A DNA stretch of 64,000 nt, from positions 165,074,709-165,138,708 of the forward strand of contig CM076997.1 of assembly GCA_039090855.1 (NCBI GenBank), in the 5' to 3' direction. Below are positions 11,135-23,143 of the stretch, one piece after another (positions within the stretch are counted from its first letter, which is position 1; each line of letters opens with the position of its first letter). The stretch comes from Macrothele yani. Lineage: Eukaryota; Arthropoda; Arachnida; Araneae; Macrothelidae. A program made the translations under genes and the position numbers. The notes beneath the pieces were generated by a model that did no database searches, had not been told where the DNA came from, and worked only from the letters and a program-made list of their open reading frames with translations.

Positions 11135-11218
11135 GCTCTATAAACCTCCCTTCCCTGGGACCAAAGGCCCAAATTTGGTCCGGACGACTGCGGGTATCCT
11201 TTAGATTTGCTCATGGTG
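11135..11218 (+). mobile_element. SINE fragment, 3' half, sense
   Basis: CTTCCCTGGGACCAAAGGCCC, the ACGACTGCGGG core and TTGCTCATGGTGGT match the tail half of the tRNA-SINE in the sense direction (compare the antisense copy at 39797-40025). The tRNA-like head is missing. Confidence 0.6.
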
Positions 11219-11689
11219 GTAGATAAACCGGGGGGAATATATGACGTCACAATCACAAAGCATACATAAACTCAACAGTAACACTAGTTCTTGCTTCCAG
11301 GAGGAGGTTATCAGAGTTCGCTCATTCTGTGCGTGACTGGGATTAAAGGATTGATCACCGTGATCATCTAGGGCTCTAAAAAGTCGCCACGCCCTTGCTT
11401 TTAGCCTGTCAATAGAGTGAAGAGGAAACGCCAACGCCGAGAGGCGCATCACTCATGGTGGAACCAAACAATTAGCCCAAAGCCCCAGCTTCTGGCCGTT
11501 CAACCACCAGTACGGTTATAACGCTTTGTACCGGACTTCAGTGTTCCATAGCTTCTGTCACATGCTACCTTGCGTTACTAGGTAATGTATTCAGAATAAG
11601 TAATTCACACTTTAATACCTCTTTTTTGCATTAGAGAGTCACAATTCACATAAGAAAAGAATGGGTTTGGTCTATTTCACCTGAAACCA

Positions 11690-11975
11690 CTTGACCGAAG
11701 GGTCACTTCACCGAAAATCACTTCACCGAAAAATTCATTTCATCAAAAGGTCGTTTCATCGAAAAGTTCATTTCACCGAAAGTTTATTTCACCGAAACGT
11801 TCATTTCACCGAAAGGTCATTTCACCGAAAAGTTCACTTCATCGAAAGTTTATTTCATCGAAAAGTTCATTTCGCCGAAAGGTCGTTTTTGCCGAAAAGT
11901 TCACTTCACCGAAAGATCACTTTGTCGAATGTTCACTTCATCGAAATATCGTTTTAACCAGCTGTTAATTTCGAT
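11690..11975 (+). repeat. Minisatellite, unit about 16 bp (TTCACCGAAAAGTTCAT)
   Basis: About 17 imperfect copies of a unit reading TTCACCGAAAGGTCAT / TTCATCGAAAAGTTCA. It is open in one frame and would encode HRKVHF-type repeats, but the variation does not look selected for protein. It immediately precedes the Helitron coding remnant and may lie inside that element's 5' region. Confidence 0.85.
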
Positions 11976-12184
11976 CGAAAGGTAATATTCTTCGAATTTG
12001 AAACTCAAATTTATTTATTTATTTTCGTCGAATATTAATTAAGCACTTTTTTAAAAAAGTGTATATGAATGCTATTCGATAACTATAAGTACAAAATTCA
12101 AAAATGAAGTAAAAGTTATTTTCAAATGACAATTACAGATCATAACTATGATGAAAGATTAAGAATCTGCTAAACGTTGTATTT

Positions 12185-15100
12185 GACGCTCAAATACAAC
12201 CTTCACGCCAATCTAAACGCGCTCGACAATCATCAGAAGAGCGAGAATCTCAACGTGTTCAGGACGTTTCCCGAATTCAACCAATCAGACTTGGTCAGCA
12301 AGCCACAGAGTGCCCAGAAGAAGCTGCATTATGACGTGCTGAAGCTGAAGTACAACGTTCACGCCAATAGAAAATCGCTCGACATTCATCAGAAGATGAA
12401 GAATCTCAGCAAGTTGACTGTGTTTTACGAATTTAACTAATCAGACTCGGTCAGCAAGCCACAGAAAGTCCGGAAGAAGCTGCAATACGGTGTGCTAAAG
12501 CAGCTGCTTAAAGATAACGATCATGCCCATCGCATCGTCCTGCTGTTCTCAATCATGAAACCTTTAACGAGTTTGAAAATCCTGCTCATGATTGTTGTGC
12601 GATGAATGTTGACTGTCAGTTCTGCCATTCTATTCATTTTCCTGCTGGGAAATCCGATGAAAAAACCTTCAAGTATTGCTGTTTCAAAGTAACTGTTTTG
12701 CTTGAGAATGAAGGCCCAGCAGTTCGTGAGTTCCCACCTGATTTGAAGGATCTGTTAAGTAATCCACAGCATCCAAATTATCGGCACTTTAAGCAAAATA
12801 TTAGTTCTTTCAACAGCGCCTTAAGTTTCATATCGTTGGGAGCACAAATTTGCCCACGTCGCAGGAAACGGTCTCTACATCTTCAAAGTTCACAGCGAGA
12901 TCTATCATCAAACAGGCTAGATGAATCCAAGTGAAGCCAGCAATTGCTTTTATGCTGAGCTTTATGTTATTGACTCAGGCTTGGTAAATCAACAGCGTAA
13001 AAATCATCCATCCACCGAATCAGCAACTTAATCTTGATATCGTAGCTTTCTTGGATGAGGTAATTCGTCGTAACAATGTATGTTCACGCTTATCGAATGC
13101 TGCGAGAAGTTGAAATTGATGAAAAGAAAAGAGCTGCTGATGAAGACCATAAATAGCAAATGACCGCAGACGCTACAGTGTTTCTATAGTTGATGAGATC
13201 GCCATGATTTTCCTGTCAGCTCACGGTGAATCACCATTTAAGCGCGACTTTTGAATGTCTTCTCGAAATTCCCAGCAACTACTCATCAAGCTCAACATTT
13301 AGAGTCCTCATCTGAACTCAATGATTTATGTGTCGTTTTATCCGTTCGGTGAAGCAGGTAAGCTACCAAATATTGAGATCAACGCCATAATCGTCCTGAT
13401 CAACAGCATGCGCGTGTATTGATGCCGCCATGGAAGGTATCTCAAAAAACCATAAGAGTTAACCGCTTCAATCCAATTTTACACGGAGGAAAGTTGTTCC
13501 AGCAGTGTGCTGTAGATTCTTATTTTCAAGTTGAAAGCAACAACTTGAACTATATCCGCAGTCAGCAAGACCGTTTGCGAGTCGAGCAATATCGAGGCTT
13601 AACGGTTCATTTGAATGACGTTGCTGATTGACGATGAGTGAACGTTGTGCATGCCTTGATTTTTCCATCCTCATTTCAAGGTTGGCCTCGCGACATGAGT
13701 GAAAGGTATCACGATACCGTGGCATTGTCTCTAAATTTGGCAGGCCTGATTTATTTGTGACCATGGCATGCAGTCCGAATTGGCGAGAGATTCAGAAAAA
13801 TTTGCCGCCATTTTCGCAATTTGCATCCGCCTTCCGATCGTCCAGATTTAGTAGCATCGTATTCAGCATAAAACTTAACAGCTCTCCTCAAAGACATCAC
13901 TAAGAACGGGGCTTTTTGACACGTGAAAGCTTTTGTGTACACCATCGAGTTTCAAAAGTGAACACTGCCTCACGGACACATCTTGACCATTCTTGGAGAT
14001 GATTAGAAAACTGAGACAGCAGAAAAAGTAGCTCGATACGTTTGTGCTGAGATTCCTGATCGTCGAGTAGAGCTGAAACTTCATGAATGCGTCATTCTAA
14101 CAATGATTCATGACGCATGTGACACTTTGAATCTAAAAGCACCTTGCATGGACAACAAGGAGTGCACAAAGAAGTTTCGAAGCAGTTCAGACCTCACATG
14201 ATCACTGATGTCAATGTCTACCCGTTGTATAGACGTCGCAAGGGCGTTCAAGTTGAAATCCGGAATTTTACCGCCAGTAATTGCTTTGTTGTGTCCTACA
14301 ACAAAACTTTCACGAAAAAACTCAATTGTCATGAGAATACTGAATCATGCCAGTCAGTCAAAGCCATTAAGTATATCTTTAAGTACATTTACAAAAGTTA
14401 CAACAAAGCTGCAGTCGAATTCCATGATGTTGGTGCGCAAGCTAATGTGATTTATGACGAGATTAGCCAGTACCTTGATGCGAGATTAGCCAGTATCACG
14501 ATGCGAGATTTGTGTCTGCGCCTAAAGCGATGTGGAGATTTCTGGAGAACGTCATGCACGATCGGCACCAGGCAGTTTATCGCCTTGTCATTCATCTTCC
14601 AAATGAACAATTAGTTTACTTCTAAGAAGGTCCGGAGCACTGTGAGTAGACGACAGAAAAACACAGCTGACAGACTGGTTCCAGCGTAACGCGACTGATG
14701 AAGTTTCCAGACATTTTTACTACTCGGAGTTGCTATATCACTATGTTTACGATCAAAAGTTGAGTGCCTGGAAAAAAGAGACAGCGTGGAGGGGATAAGA
14801 TTGTGTCGAATGTACAGCGTTAGCCCTAAGAATTATGAACAATTTTATTTGCGGCTGCTGTTTCAGTACGTTCAAGGTGCAATGAGCTTGAATGACTTGA
14901 AGACCGTCACCGGAATTTTTCATGAGAGCTTCAAAACAGCAGCAATCGCTCATGGCTTGGTTGATGACGACACTGAATGGGTTCGCTGCTGAGAGGAAAC
15001 ATCAAAATTCAGCATGCCACGACAACTGCGACAGACATTCGCTCTGATCCGTGTCTTAAATTTCGCCAAAAGATCTACTTCATCTCTACTCAGCTGTTTC

Positions 15101-16665
15101 TTGAGTTCATTGTTGGATACTTTATTTGAGGCTTTCATTGCCACATTGCTAAAAGAAGAGTACTTGAAGAAATCGGAATCGTTTTCCTTTTCACAGCACA
15201 AAGTGCACGGATTTTGGACTTCCAGAAGCAGTCGTTGTCACATCTTCAACTTGGACGATGAAGCAGCAAAAGCTAAGCGTTTCACCCCGACACTCAATGC
15301 AAAATAGGCGAAAATTTCAATAAAATTATCGCTGCTGTGAACGACGACAAAGCAGCAAATTGTTTTTTCTTCATCCACAGTCCTGGTGTATCCGGCAAGA
15401 CTTACATGTACAACCCAATGATGATCTACGAGGGCAAGGCAAACGTTTGGGCTTTTGCGACGACTCGAATCGTTGCCGATTTGCTGAAGGGAAGTCGAAC
15501 GTCGCATAGTAAACTCAGAATTCCAATTTCAGCTGTCGAAACTTCTGTCTCAGCATGAAAGGTGTCATCAAATGATTAGTCTAAATTGAGAGAAGTTTGG
15601 CTAATAATCATCATTGACGGGGAATTAATGTTGCCGTCACACTCATTGAAAATAATCGATTTGTTGCTGCCAGAAGTGATGAATAATGTACGTCCATTCG
15701 GTGGAAAGACTTTAGTGCTGGATGGAGATTTCCGCCAAACAACCAACATCGTTCCACGTGGTAGTGTTACAAAACATTTTAGAAGAATGTGTCAAGAATT
15801 CTCCACTCTGAAATTTTATCAAGCAGCGCAGTTCGGCTGTCAGCATGAGAACCACCAGGCAAGACGATTCCAATGATTGAGTCCCGCGATTGGGCAACGG
15901 CGATCTTTCAACAGGGATTGATGACTTCAACACTGACCTCCTCGTGCTTCCTGATGAGTTTGTGGAAGATCATATCAGATTTTATCGTCTCAATCTTCAA
16001 TAATAAAATTCGCACACAAACGGATTAAGACATTGCTGACATCGCAATGAAAGTCATTCTGACGACCAAAAATGTAACTACAACAGAGCTTAATTGTGAA
16101 ATTTTCAAGCAACTCCGTGGTGAGAAAAATAGTCATCGAAGCGTCGACAGTATGATTGCTGAAGATCCAGAAGGTGTCATCTCATTTCCAGTCGAGTTTG
16201 TCAATCAGCCATGCCCATCAGGAATTCCACCACGCGTCTTGAAGATCAAAGTTGGCTCATTGTGATGTTACTGCGAAATTTGCTTCCAAAGAAGGGACTT
16301 TCAAATAGCACACAAGTCGTGTGCTCACGACTGGTAGTAAAAGCTCTTCATGCAAACATCATCGATGCTGAGATCATCATAGGCAGCAACTAAAGCAAAC
16401 GAGCGATGATCCCAAGGCAGCCTCCCATTCATTCATCAGACGACGTTATCAGTTACCAATCATTTTAGCTTTTTCAACGACAATCGACAAATTACAGGGG
16501 CAATCACTTGATCACGTTGGAGTCTTTGAAGAAACCTGTTTTTGAACACGGCTCATGAGAATTTTCGCGTGTATGTTTGTGACACTCCATATCAAGGTCA
16601 GATTCTCAATGATGAACTAACGTTCACGAAAAGGGTTGTGATCAAAGAAATATGTGGTGGTGTAT
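12185..16665 (+). pseudogene. Decayed Helitron Rep/Pif1-helicase protein
   Basis: Successive frames give the order of a Helitron replicase. A charged N-terminal region (SEERESQRVQ-type) occurs twice as a direct repeat (about 12190-12330 and 12355-12500). Next comes the block around CQFCHSIHFPAGKS and NISSFNSALSFISLGAQI (12600-12850). The HUH nuclease motif survives as PHGHIL (HGH at 13971-13979), although a stop sits four codons upstream. The Rep C-terminal stretch RPHMITDVNVYPLYRRR and IKYIFKYIYK is at 14180-14400. The helicase follows, with a degraded Walker A (GVSGKT, about 15385-15402), LVLDGDFRQT (about 15712-15740) and a late motif TIDKLQGQSLDHVGVF (about 16480-16530). The Rep enzyme normally nicks DNA for rolling-circle transposition in the nucleus. 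Many stops and frameshifts mean this copy is dead. Confidence 0.85.
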
Positions 16666-16680
16666 AAATCTGTGGTCTGC

Positions 16681-16697
16681 CTCAACCTCAGGTTGAG
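16681..16697 (+). other. Perfect 8-bp inverted repeat, candidate Helitron 3' hairpin
   Basis: CTCAACCTCAGGTTGAG lies 15 bp after the end of the Helitron helicase remnant. Autonomous Helitrons carry a short hairpin just before their CTRR 3' end. No CTRR follows at the usual distance, so the true end may be mutated or further away. Confidence 0.4.
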
Positions 16698-16769
16698 ATA
16701 ATTAGAGTATTGTTTTTCAAAACGTTCATTCTATATATACACTGGTTTCCGTAAACTAAGCAACAAATG

Positions 16770-16925
16770 CAAAAATCCCTGATAACTCAGAAAGTCCCTA
16801 ATTTAGGGTCACTGGTTGCAGAGAAGAGACAAACACAACATCCATACCTCACCGAATTCGAATCTGAACCCCTTTCGGACGAACGAGCAGAGTCCTACAG
16901 TCTTGTGTATTCATCCTATGGATGA
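16770..16925 (-). mobile_element. tRNA-SINE fragment
   Basis: On the plus strand: CCCTAATTTAGGGTCACTGG, GACAAACACAACATCCATAC and the B-box complement GAATTCGAATC, matching the family copy at 39797-40025. The element reads on the minus strand. Confidence 0.75.
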
Positions 16926-16992
16926 GTACATCATATCCACATAGCGTTGCATTTTTTTCGAACAATTGATAAACTTTGTACGTGTATAATTA

Positions 16993-17008
16993 CCCCCCCC
17001 CCCCCCCA
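16993..17008 (+). repeat. Poly-C run
   Basis: About 15 consecutive C residues, likely length-variable. Sequencing could mis-size it. Confidence 0.9.
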
Positions 17009-17209
17009 ACATAACGTTATTTTAATGTTATTTTCAAGAGGTTTAGTGTATATTAAAACAAAAAATTACACCGAAATTATTTCTTGTTATTAATGGAAAT
17101 GAAGTGGGTGTATTTCATGGCTTAATCTGATATCTTTGTCGACGTGGCATTTCAATGGGAAACTAATTCGCTTCTCCACATATGGCTTTTTTGTTCTTAA
17201 CATCCACTA

Positions 17210-17520
17210 AAATAACACAATGGCGACAGCCCCTTGTTCAACTAACTGGTACCACGAGTGACACAGCACCTGTTGCTTCTGCGCATGCGCAGTCTCGTTG
17301 CTTCCACCTCGTGTTGGGGTTGCATCGGTTGCCAGCTACCGGCCACTAGTGGCACTTGCTTGGAGGCCAGCAATTCACGGCGATGCTGCAGAGCCATCAA
17401 TGGCTGCCAGCTAATGGCGCTGCAACCAACGGATCGCCACCGTTCCTTGAGCGGCAGATTTTAGCCAGTAGTGACCCATCACTGCCAACTGGTGGCCAGC
17501 AGTTTCCCAACACTTATGTT
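17210..17520. other. G+C-richer stretch of unknown nature
   Basis: Locally richer in G and C than its surroundings, with short imperfect direct and inverted motifs around GCCAGC, CACTAGTGGC and TGCGCATGCGCA. The two short overlapping open frames show no known domain. It leads directly into the 121-bp tandem repeat. Confidence 0.3.
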
Positions 17521-17524
17521 TTGC

Positions 17525-17890
17525 TGGGTATGAATATGACACAGGTAGAATAGAACCTGTTAAAAAACCTAGGCCTAGGGTCTATGAATTAATATCTCGT
17601 GCCTAAGTAAAAGCGCAGTAATTTTAACTTCATTTGGCGTGTAAACGTTGTGAATATGACATCGGTGGAATAAAAACTGTTTAAAATGCTTAGGCCTAGG
17701 GTTCTTGAACTCATGTTTCTTGTCTAAGTAAAAATGAATTATTTATTAACATGAATTGACGTGTAAACGCTGTCAATATTATATTGGTAGAATAAAAATT
17801 GGTAAAAGGGCCAAGGTATAGGGCCTATGAATTAATTAAGTAAAAGAAAAAAATATTACAAACCTGACATGTTATGTAAATATTTAGTGC
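17525..17890 (+). repeat. Tandem repeat, about 121-bp unit, three copies
   Basis: GAATATGACACAGGTAGAAT (about 17531), GAATATGACATCGGTGGAAT (about 17652) and TCAATATTATATTGGTAGAA (about 17773) begin three successive units. They share CTTAGGCCTAGGGT-like and GTGTAAACG-like blocks. The units have diverged substantially. Confidence 0.75.
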
Positions 17891-18499
17891 CTAAATACAA
17901 GTGCAGCGTTATTAAAAAATCCCACCTTATCGTCCTTTTGTGAACACAGCATGAGTCATGTGTAATTCTGTTGTTTCGTCGAGCACTGTAGTTTTAAAAA
18001 ACGTACTATAAGTCATAACAATTTATTTCTTCAAAGTAAAGTAAAATTCTCGCTTGGCTCACATACACGTAGAATGGTTTCTCAAAATTTGTTTGGAGTT
18101 TCCAATTCAATTATCTATATAAGCCAAGAAACGGCGATCTTTATAACTCCCACCCCCTCCACCTGAACGTTTGTGTCCAGTTGCCTTAAACTGGTATGAA
18201 CCGGCTTGAAAATTCAGACAGACAAAAAAGCTCCAAAAAAAGGTCGTTAGGCACCTTGGAAAACTGCCCAACTGAAAAACTGCCACATATTCAAAGTGTT
18301 CATCAGAGGAACAGCACTTTCAGCCCGGCCCCTTAATGAAAAACGTGTGGCAGTTTCCCCGTGTGGCGGTTTTCCGGCAACCCCACCACACTAGGTAAAT
18401 AATGAAAGTATGTCTCCCCACCCCAACATTCAAACAGTATGTCAAATCGACTTATTAGCATGGCCATGATGACAATCAAAACGCCCGTCTCGGACTTTT

Positions 18500-18577
18500 T
18501 TCCTGGACTTTTTAACCGACACCACATTTGTCAAGCAGAGGCTGTAGTATGTTGCGCATCACCTGACCTTGCATTCA

Positions 18578-18578
<1 letters not shown>
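18500..18578 (-). mobile_element. RTE 5'-end fragment
   Basis: ACATTTGTCAAGCAGAGGCT and GCGCATCACCTGACCTT closely match the antisense of the first 70 bases of the full-length RTE elements (compare 49005-49055). Only the 5' tip is present, and it is followed by an (ATCT) microsatellite. Ordinary LINE insertions are 5'-truncated, so an isolated 5' tip needs deletion or another route. Confidence 0.7.
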
Positions 18579-18616
<38 letters not shown>

Positions 18617-18650
18617 ATACTTTGTGTGTGTGGGGGGGGGGGGGGGGCGA
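18579..18650 (+). repeat. (ATCT)n microsatellite and G run
   Basis: About nine ATCT repeats (18579-18616) followed by GTGTGTG and a run of about 17 G (18631-18647). Both are prone to length variation. Confidence 0.9.
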
Positions 18651-18739
18651 GTATATATATAGGTTTCCCGATGCACACATGCCCATTCGAACTAAAGCAA
18701 GAGCACAGAGGTTCCGGAAATGGCGTGGTTGTGGGTCGG

Positions 18740-19350
18740 CACGTTGAACCTGCCGAACCAAACCAAAATATTAATGGATACATGTAGACAGCGAGGATGG
18801 ACAGGCAGCCATTGGCGTTTATGGACCCATCCAGTGGTACCAGCGGTCCCAGGTCATACCAGGAAAATATTCCCCAGACATGCACACTGCCACCGCCGGT
18901 CTGTACTTAACCGACAAGCACGTGCGGGTGTTGGTTCTTGTGTGTCTGACGCCGTATCCGCCACAGCCCGTCACTTCTGTGAAGTAGAAACCTCGGTTCG
19001 TTAGAGAAAGCAACCTTTTCCCACTCTTCCACTGTCCAGTGATGGTAGTTTCATGCGAACTGCAGGCGTCGTTCCCAATGGAACTGGGTTAACATGGGCG
19101 CCTTGACGCAGCGTTGACTCCGGAGACCCATGCGTAACAGAGTTCGTTCTACTGTTATCGGGGATACGTACCTGGGTGCTCCAGTGTTCATCTGCGTGGT
19201 CAATTGCTGCGCGCACTGTATCGCTTGGATTGCCCTTTACCAGTCGAGAGAGGCGACGTTCTCCTCTGGGGTTGATGGCCTTTGGGACTCCACAGTTATG
19301 ACGTCGGGAGGTGTTCGATGTGACAGCGGTCAATTCTTGGTACACCCAAA
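18740..19350 (-). pseudogene. Tc1-like transposase remnant
   Basis: Minus-strand frames show the Tc1 order. HNCGVPKAINPRGERRLSRL (helix-turn-helix linker) is near 19290-19240. VKGNPSDTVRAAI follows, then HHWTVEEWEK-like and SLTNRGFYF (degraded first DDE motif) near 19030-18990. VHVWGIFSWYDLGPLVPLDG is near 18880-18825. At least two frameshifts, and the first catalytic motif has changed (the usual SDE is not intact). The C-terminal third is missing. Confidence 0.7.
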
Positions 19351-19939
19351 TATCGGATAACTATTTTGCCTGCACTCCTTTTTTGCAATTCTGTATGTTT
19401 GACAAGTTGTAAAGAAGTGACGATGCCTTAATATCTCTGCACTGATCTCATAAAAGAATTAGTTCTAATCTCGTTCTTGTGTGATTTTTTAAGCACCCTG
19501 TACATACAAGTTATGACACGTGGTGTTAATTACTCTGTTTTCACTTTCTTGTCTTCTAAATTGTAAAGGTGCAAGCCAGTTCAAGCTCCTTCCAGCCTGG
19601 AACGGAGAAGTGGCCACCGGAGAACTGCACACATTGGAATATCAGTGCCATAAAATTGTTCTGCAAAAACAAATTTCGTGTGGCTATGTTCCCACTACAT
19701 GAGCAACTATTGTTAATAAAACATTTGTTTTTTAATATTTCATTTTCAGTAAGAAATTTAGACATTTCCATGATTTTCGGGCCAAAGGCAAAGCGGTGAA
19801 CTGGCTAGAAAACTTTTAAGGGGCCGTATAGAAATTGCGTTCTGGAATGTTCCGCGGCTACGTTTCTCGAGATTGGTTATCTGGCAAACATAAAATTGCC
19901 GTAATTTCGTATTTTCTTTTTTACGATATTTTTCAAGGT

Positions 19940-19950
19940 ATATAAACTAC
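19940..19950. repeat. Target-site duplication, left flank of RTE copy 1
   Basis: ATATAAACTAC here is repeated exactly at 23133-23143, bracketing the retrotransposon. Confidence 0.85.
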
Positions 19951-22900
19951 GGGATGTAAGGTCAGGTGATGCGTAACATCACAGCCTCTCCTTGACAAAT
20001 GTCAACCCCGCCTTCTCGTGGTGCATCCTGTTCCCACTAAAGGGGCTCTGACGACCGCAAATAGCGGTATAACTATACCATCGGGATCAGAGGAAATGCT
20101 ATCCCACACTCACCAACCCGCTTGGCCAGCGTGGTGAGTTATGGCCAAACACCTCCAAAATGACTCTACAACTTAAATCTTGGCCCTCAGTCTCCGGCAG
20201 CTGGAATGTACCTGGCCAAGGCAGCGGCCAGTGCGACATGAAGGCAGAGGGTGCTAAGAATCCCCGGAGGACCGGACTAGGCTGCCATTTGATGCTGACC
20301 TTGGCTACCTACAACGGACGCTCCCTATCTTCTGATTCAAGGCTTCTTGAATTGGAAGAGGAACTACAAAGGATCAAGTGGGACATCGTCGGGCTAAGTG
20401 AGGTAAGGAGAAAAGGAGAAGATCTCATTGAACTGAAAAGTGGACATCTCTTCTATTATCGTGGGACAGATACTGGCAGAACTAGTGGTGTTGGATTTAT
20501 AATAAACAAGAAACTGAAGGATAAAGTGGTAGAAGTTGAAAGTTCCTCTGACAGAGCTGCACGACTCGTTATCCAACTATCCAGAAGATACCAGGCTCAG
20601 ATTATTCAAACTTATGCACCCACCACAAGTCATCCTGAAGAAGAAATTGAAGAATTTTATGAGGAAATTCGTCATCTAAATAATAAAGGTAAGCAGCACT
20701 TGAAGATAATTATGGGAGATTTCAATGCAAAAATAGGGCACCGGCAACAGAATGAAACTTCAGTAGGTAAATTCGGTCACGGCAACAGAAACCAGCGTGG
20801 AAATACTCTCGTTGAGTTTGCAGAGGCAGAAGGATTTTTCATCTTGAATTCCTTTTTCAAGAAAAAGCCACACAGGAAATGGACATGGAGACATCCAATT
20901 GGGACGACAAGTGAAATTGATTTTATTATGTGTAACAAATAATTCGTCATCGAAGACTGCAGTGTGCTAAACAAGTTCAACACAGGTAGTGACCATAGAT
21001 TGGTGAGATGTAAGATGCACCTCAACACTAAACTGGAACGTGGCAAGCTCATAAGACAAACAAAATGTATTGACATAACCAACCTTAAAAAACACCATAA
21101 TACTTTCAAGTTGGAACTGAAGAACAGATTCTCTGCTTTAGAAGGCCTAACATCGGAAGAAGTGGATATTTCGGAAGTTAACAGAAAAGTAACCAAAGCT
21201 CTTATGGAAACAGCAACAAAATTAGCTGGGTCTAAGAACAAGTTGCATGTAAACAAATTATCAGGAAAAACCAAAATGTTGATGCAAAAAAGAAGAGAGA
21301 TGAGGACAACTAAAGAAGATGTGACTTCCAAAGTGGAATATATAGAGCTATGCAAGACAGCACGAAAAAGTATCACTGAAGACGTAAGGAAATTCAACTG
21401 TGAGCTAGTGAGGAAAGCAATTGAAAACAACCAAAGCCTAAAGATAGCAAAGGGACATCTCAGTAAGGGAAGAAAACAGATTATGGCTCTGAGAAAAGAA
21501 GATGGTTCTATAACAAGAAATAGAGGCGAAAGTTTGACAAGAGTGAAAGATTTCTACTCCAAATTATATGAAAGGGATGATACATGTACTCCAGACATCA
21601 TGAAAGGTACCAGAGTTCTTCCAGTCCTCCCAGCAGAAGTTGCTCATGCAATCAAGAACATGAAGCCGGGGAAAGCTCCAGGAGAAGATGGAATTACTAT
21701 AGACATCATACAAGAAGCAAGTGGAGAAATTGAAACAGTACTCGCCCAAATTTTTACTCGATGCCTTAATGAAGGGAAGATTCCTGAGGATTGGAACAAT
21801 GCTACAATGATCCTGCTACATAAAAAAGGTGACATTGAGGATCTCAGGAACTACAGACCTTTCAGCCTCCTATCAGTGGTTTATAAAATCTTCACTAAAG
21901 TTCTTTCACACCGCTTGAAGGTAACACTGGACATGGCTCAACCGAGAGAACAAGCTGGATTCAGGAGTGGCTACAGCACAATAGATCATATCCATGTACT
22001 GAGAGAACTAATTGAAAGAGCGAGGGAATATGAACTTCCATTGTGCATGGCTTTTATCGATTATGAAAAAGCCTTTGATTCGGTGAAACCATCAGCAGTT
22101 ACCACGGCTCTGAAATCCTGCGGTATTGAAGATGCATACATTAATATTATTAATAACATCTATGAAAATGCAAGTGCAAAGATTCGGCTGTTTGAAAATA
22201 CAACTCACATAAAAATTGGAAAGGGAGTGAGACAAGGTGACACCATATCTCCGAAGCTCTTTAATGCCACATTGGAAAATGTCTTTCAATCACTGAACTG
22301 GGAAAACAAAGGGATAAAGATTAATGGAGATTATCTAACCCACCTTCGTTTTGCTGATGACGTAGTCATTTTTGCAACTACCCCATCAGAGCTGCAGAGT
22401 ATGATCCAGGAACTTGCTGACAAGAGTAAAGAAGTGGGATTAAAACTGAACTTTCAGAAGACAAAAGTGATGTTCAATGCTTTTATAAGAAATGAAGATT
22501 TATCGATTGATGGAGAAAAACTGGAGATAACAGATACGTATGTTTATCTTGGACAGCAGATATCAAGTGAGGGTCACATTGATGAAGAAATTAATCGGCG
22601 TACAAAACTTGCTCTGGAGAGCTTTTGGAAGAAACAGCATAATTTTCAAGAGCAATATGCCATTATGTCTTAAAAGAAAAGTGTTTGATCAATGCATCCT
22701 TCCAGTGCTTACGTATGGTGCAGAGACGTGGACCTTAACTAAAAGAGACATACAAAGGCTGCAGACAACTCAAAGAAGCATGGAGAGGTGCATGCTTGGT
22801 ATAACCAGGAGAGATAAGAAGAGGAACTCGTGGATCCGAAAAATGACGAGAGTGGAAGACATCATGATCAGAGTTAAATCCCTGAAATGGCAATGGGCTG

Positions 22901-23132
22901 GACATACTGCCAGAAGGACAGACCATAGATGGACAGCCGAAATTTTAGATTGGATTCCAAGGGACAGGAAAAGACCCAGAAAAAGACCACATGGGAGATG
23001 GGTGGATGAAATTCGTAAATATGCGGGAGTGACATGGAGGAGACTGGCACAAGACAGACCGTTGTGGAGGAAACTTGGGGAGACCTTCGTCCAGCAGTGG
23101 ATTGATAATGGTTGACAATGATGATGATGATG
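19951..23132 (+). mobile_element. Full-length RTE-type non-LTR retrotransposon, copy 1
   Basis: About 3.18 kb from GGGATGTAAGGTCAGG to a (GAT)n tail. It has 11-bp target duplications and is nearly identical to the inverted copy at 45881-49058. It carries a short 5' leader (about 210 bp), one coding region with apurinic endonuclease plus reverse transcriptase, almost no 3' UTR, and a GAT microsatellite tail. This compact plan is typical of the RTE clade. It inserted in an older tandem array whose sequence resumes at 23144. Confidence 0.9.
20160..23115 (+). pseudogene. RTE endonuclease-reverse transcriptase, disabled by one stop and one frameshift
   Basis: The product would nick target DNA and copy the element RNA into the nick. 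From the ATG at 20160 the first 260 residues hold the APE-type endonuclease: ATYNGR (49-54), GLSEVRR with the catalytic Glu at 81, TYAPT (151-155), MGDFNAKIG with D187, and SEID with D254. A TAA at 20940-20942 (an AAA lysine in copy 2) stops it just before the endonuclease's final SDHRLV motif. The same frame then continues from 20964 through the reverse transcriptase (FIDYEKAFDS near 22055, GVRQGDTISP near 22225, FADD near 22350). One extra base near 22613 shifts the frame. The C-terminal part, with a conserved RRDKKRNSWIRK-like basic region, continues in the frame ending at 23115. Confidence 0.9.
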
Positions 23133-23143
23133 ATATAAACTAC

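Noticed and set aside
11691..11957. Frame encoding HRKVHF repeats
   Set aside because: Arises from a 16-bp minisatellite happening to be open; neighbouring units break the pattern and there is no start context.
16981..17008. Poly-C run as a G-quadruplex regulatory site
   Set aside because: A single uninterrupted run with no gene nearby; simple-sequence slippage explains it.
18613..18885. 90-codon reverse frame starting MHVWGIFSWYDLGPLVPLDG
   Set aside because: Only its first third is Tc1 transposase; the remainder translates other sequence and a G run. Treated as part of the 18740-19350 pseudogene.
19520..19702. Short plus frame containing FKLLPAWNGEVATGELHTLE, with an acceptor-like tract before it
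   Set aside because: No partner exon, no known domain, short; could be an exon but the evidence is too thin.
20777..21430. 217-codon antisense open frame within RTE copy 1 (also 47579-48043 in copy 2)
   Set aside because: It is the complement of the endonuclease/reverse transcriptase coding sequence; the amino acids show no domain and simply mirror codon use on the coding strand.
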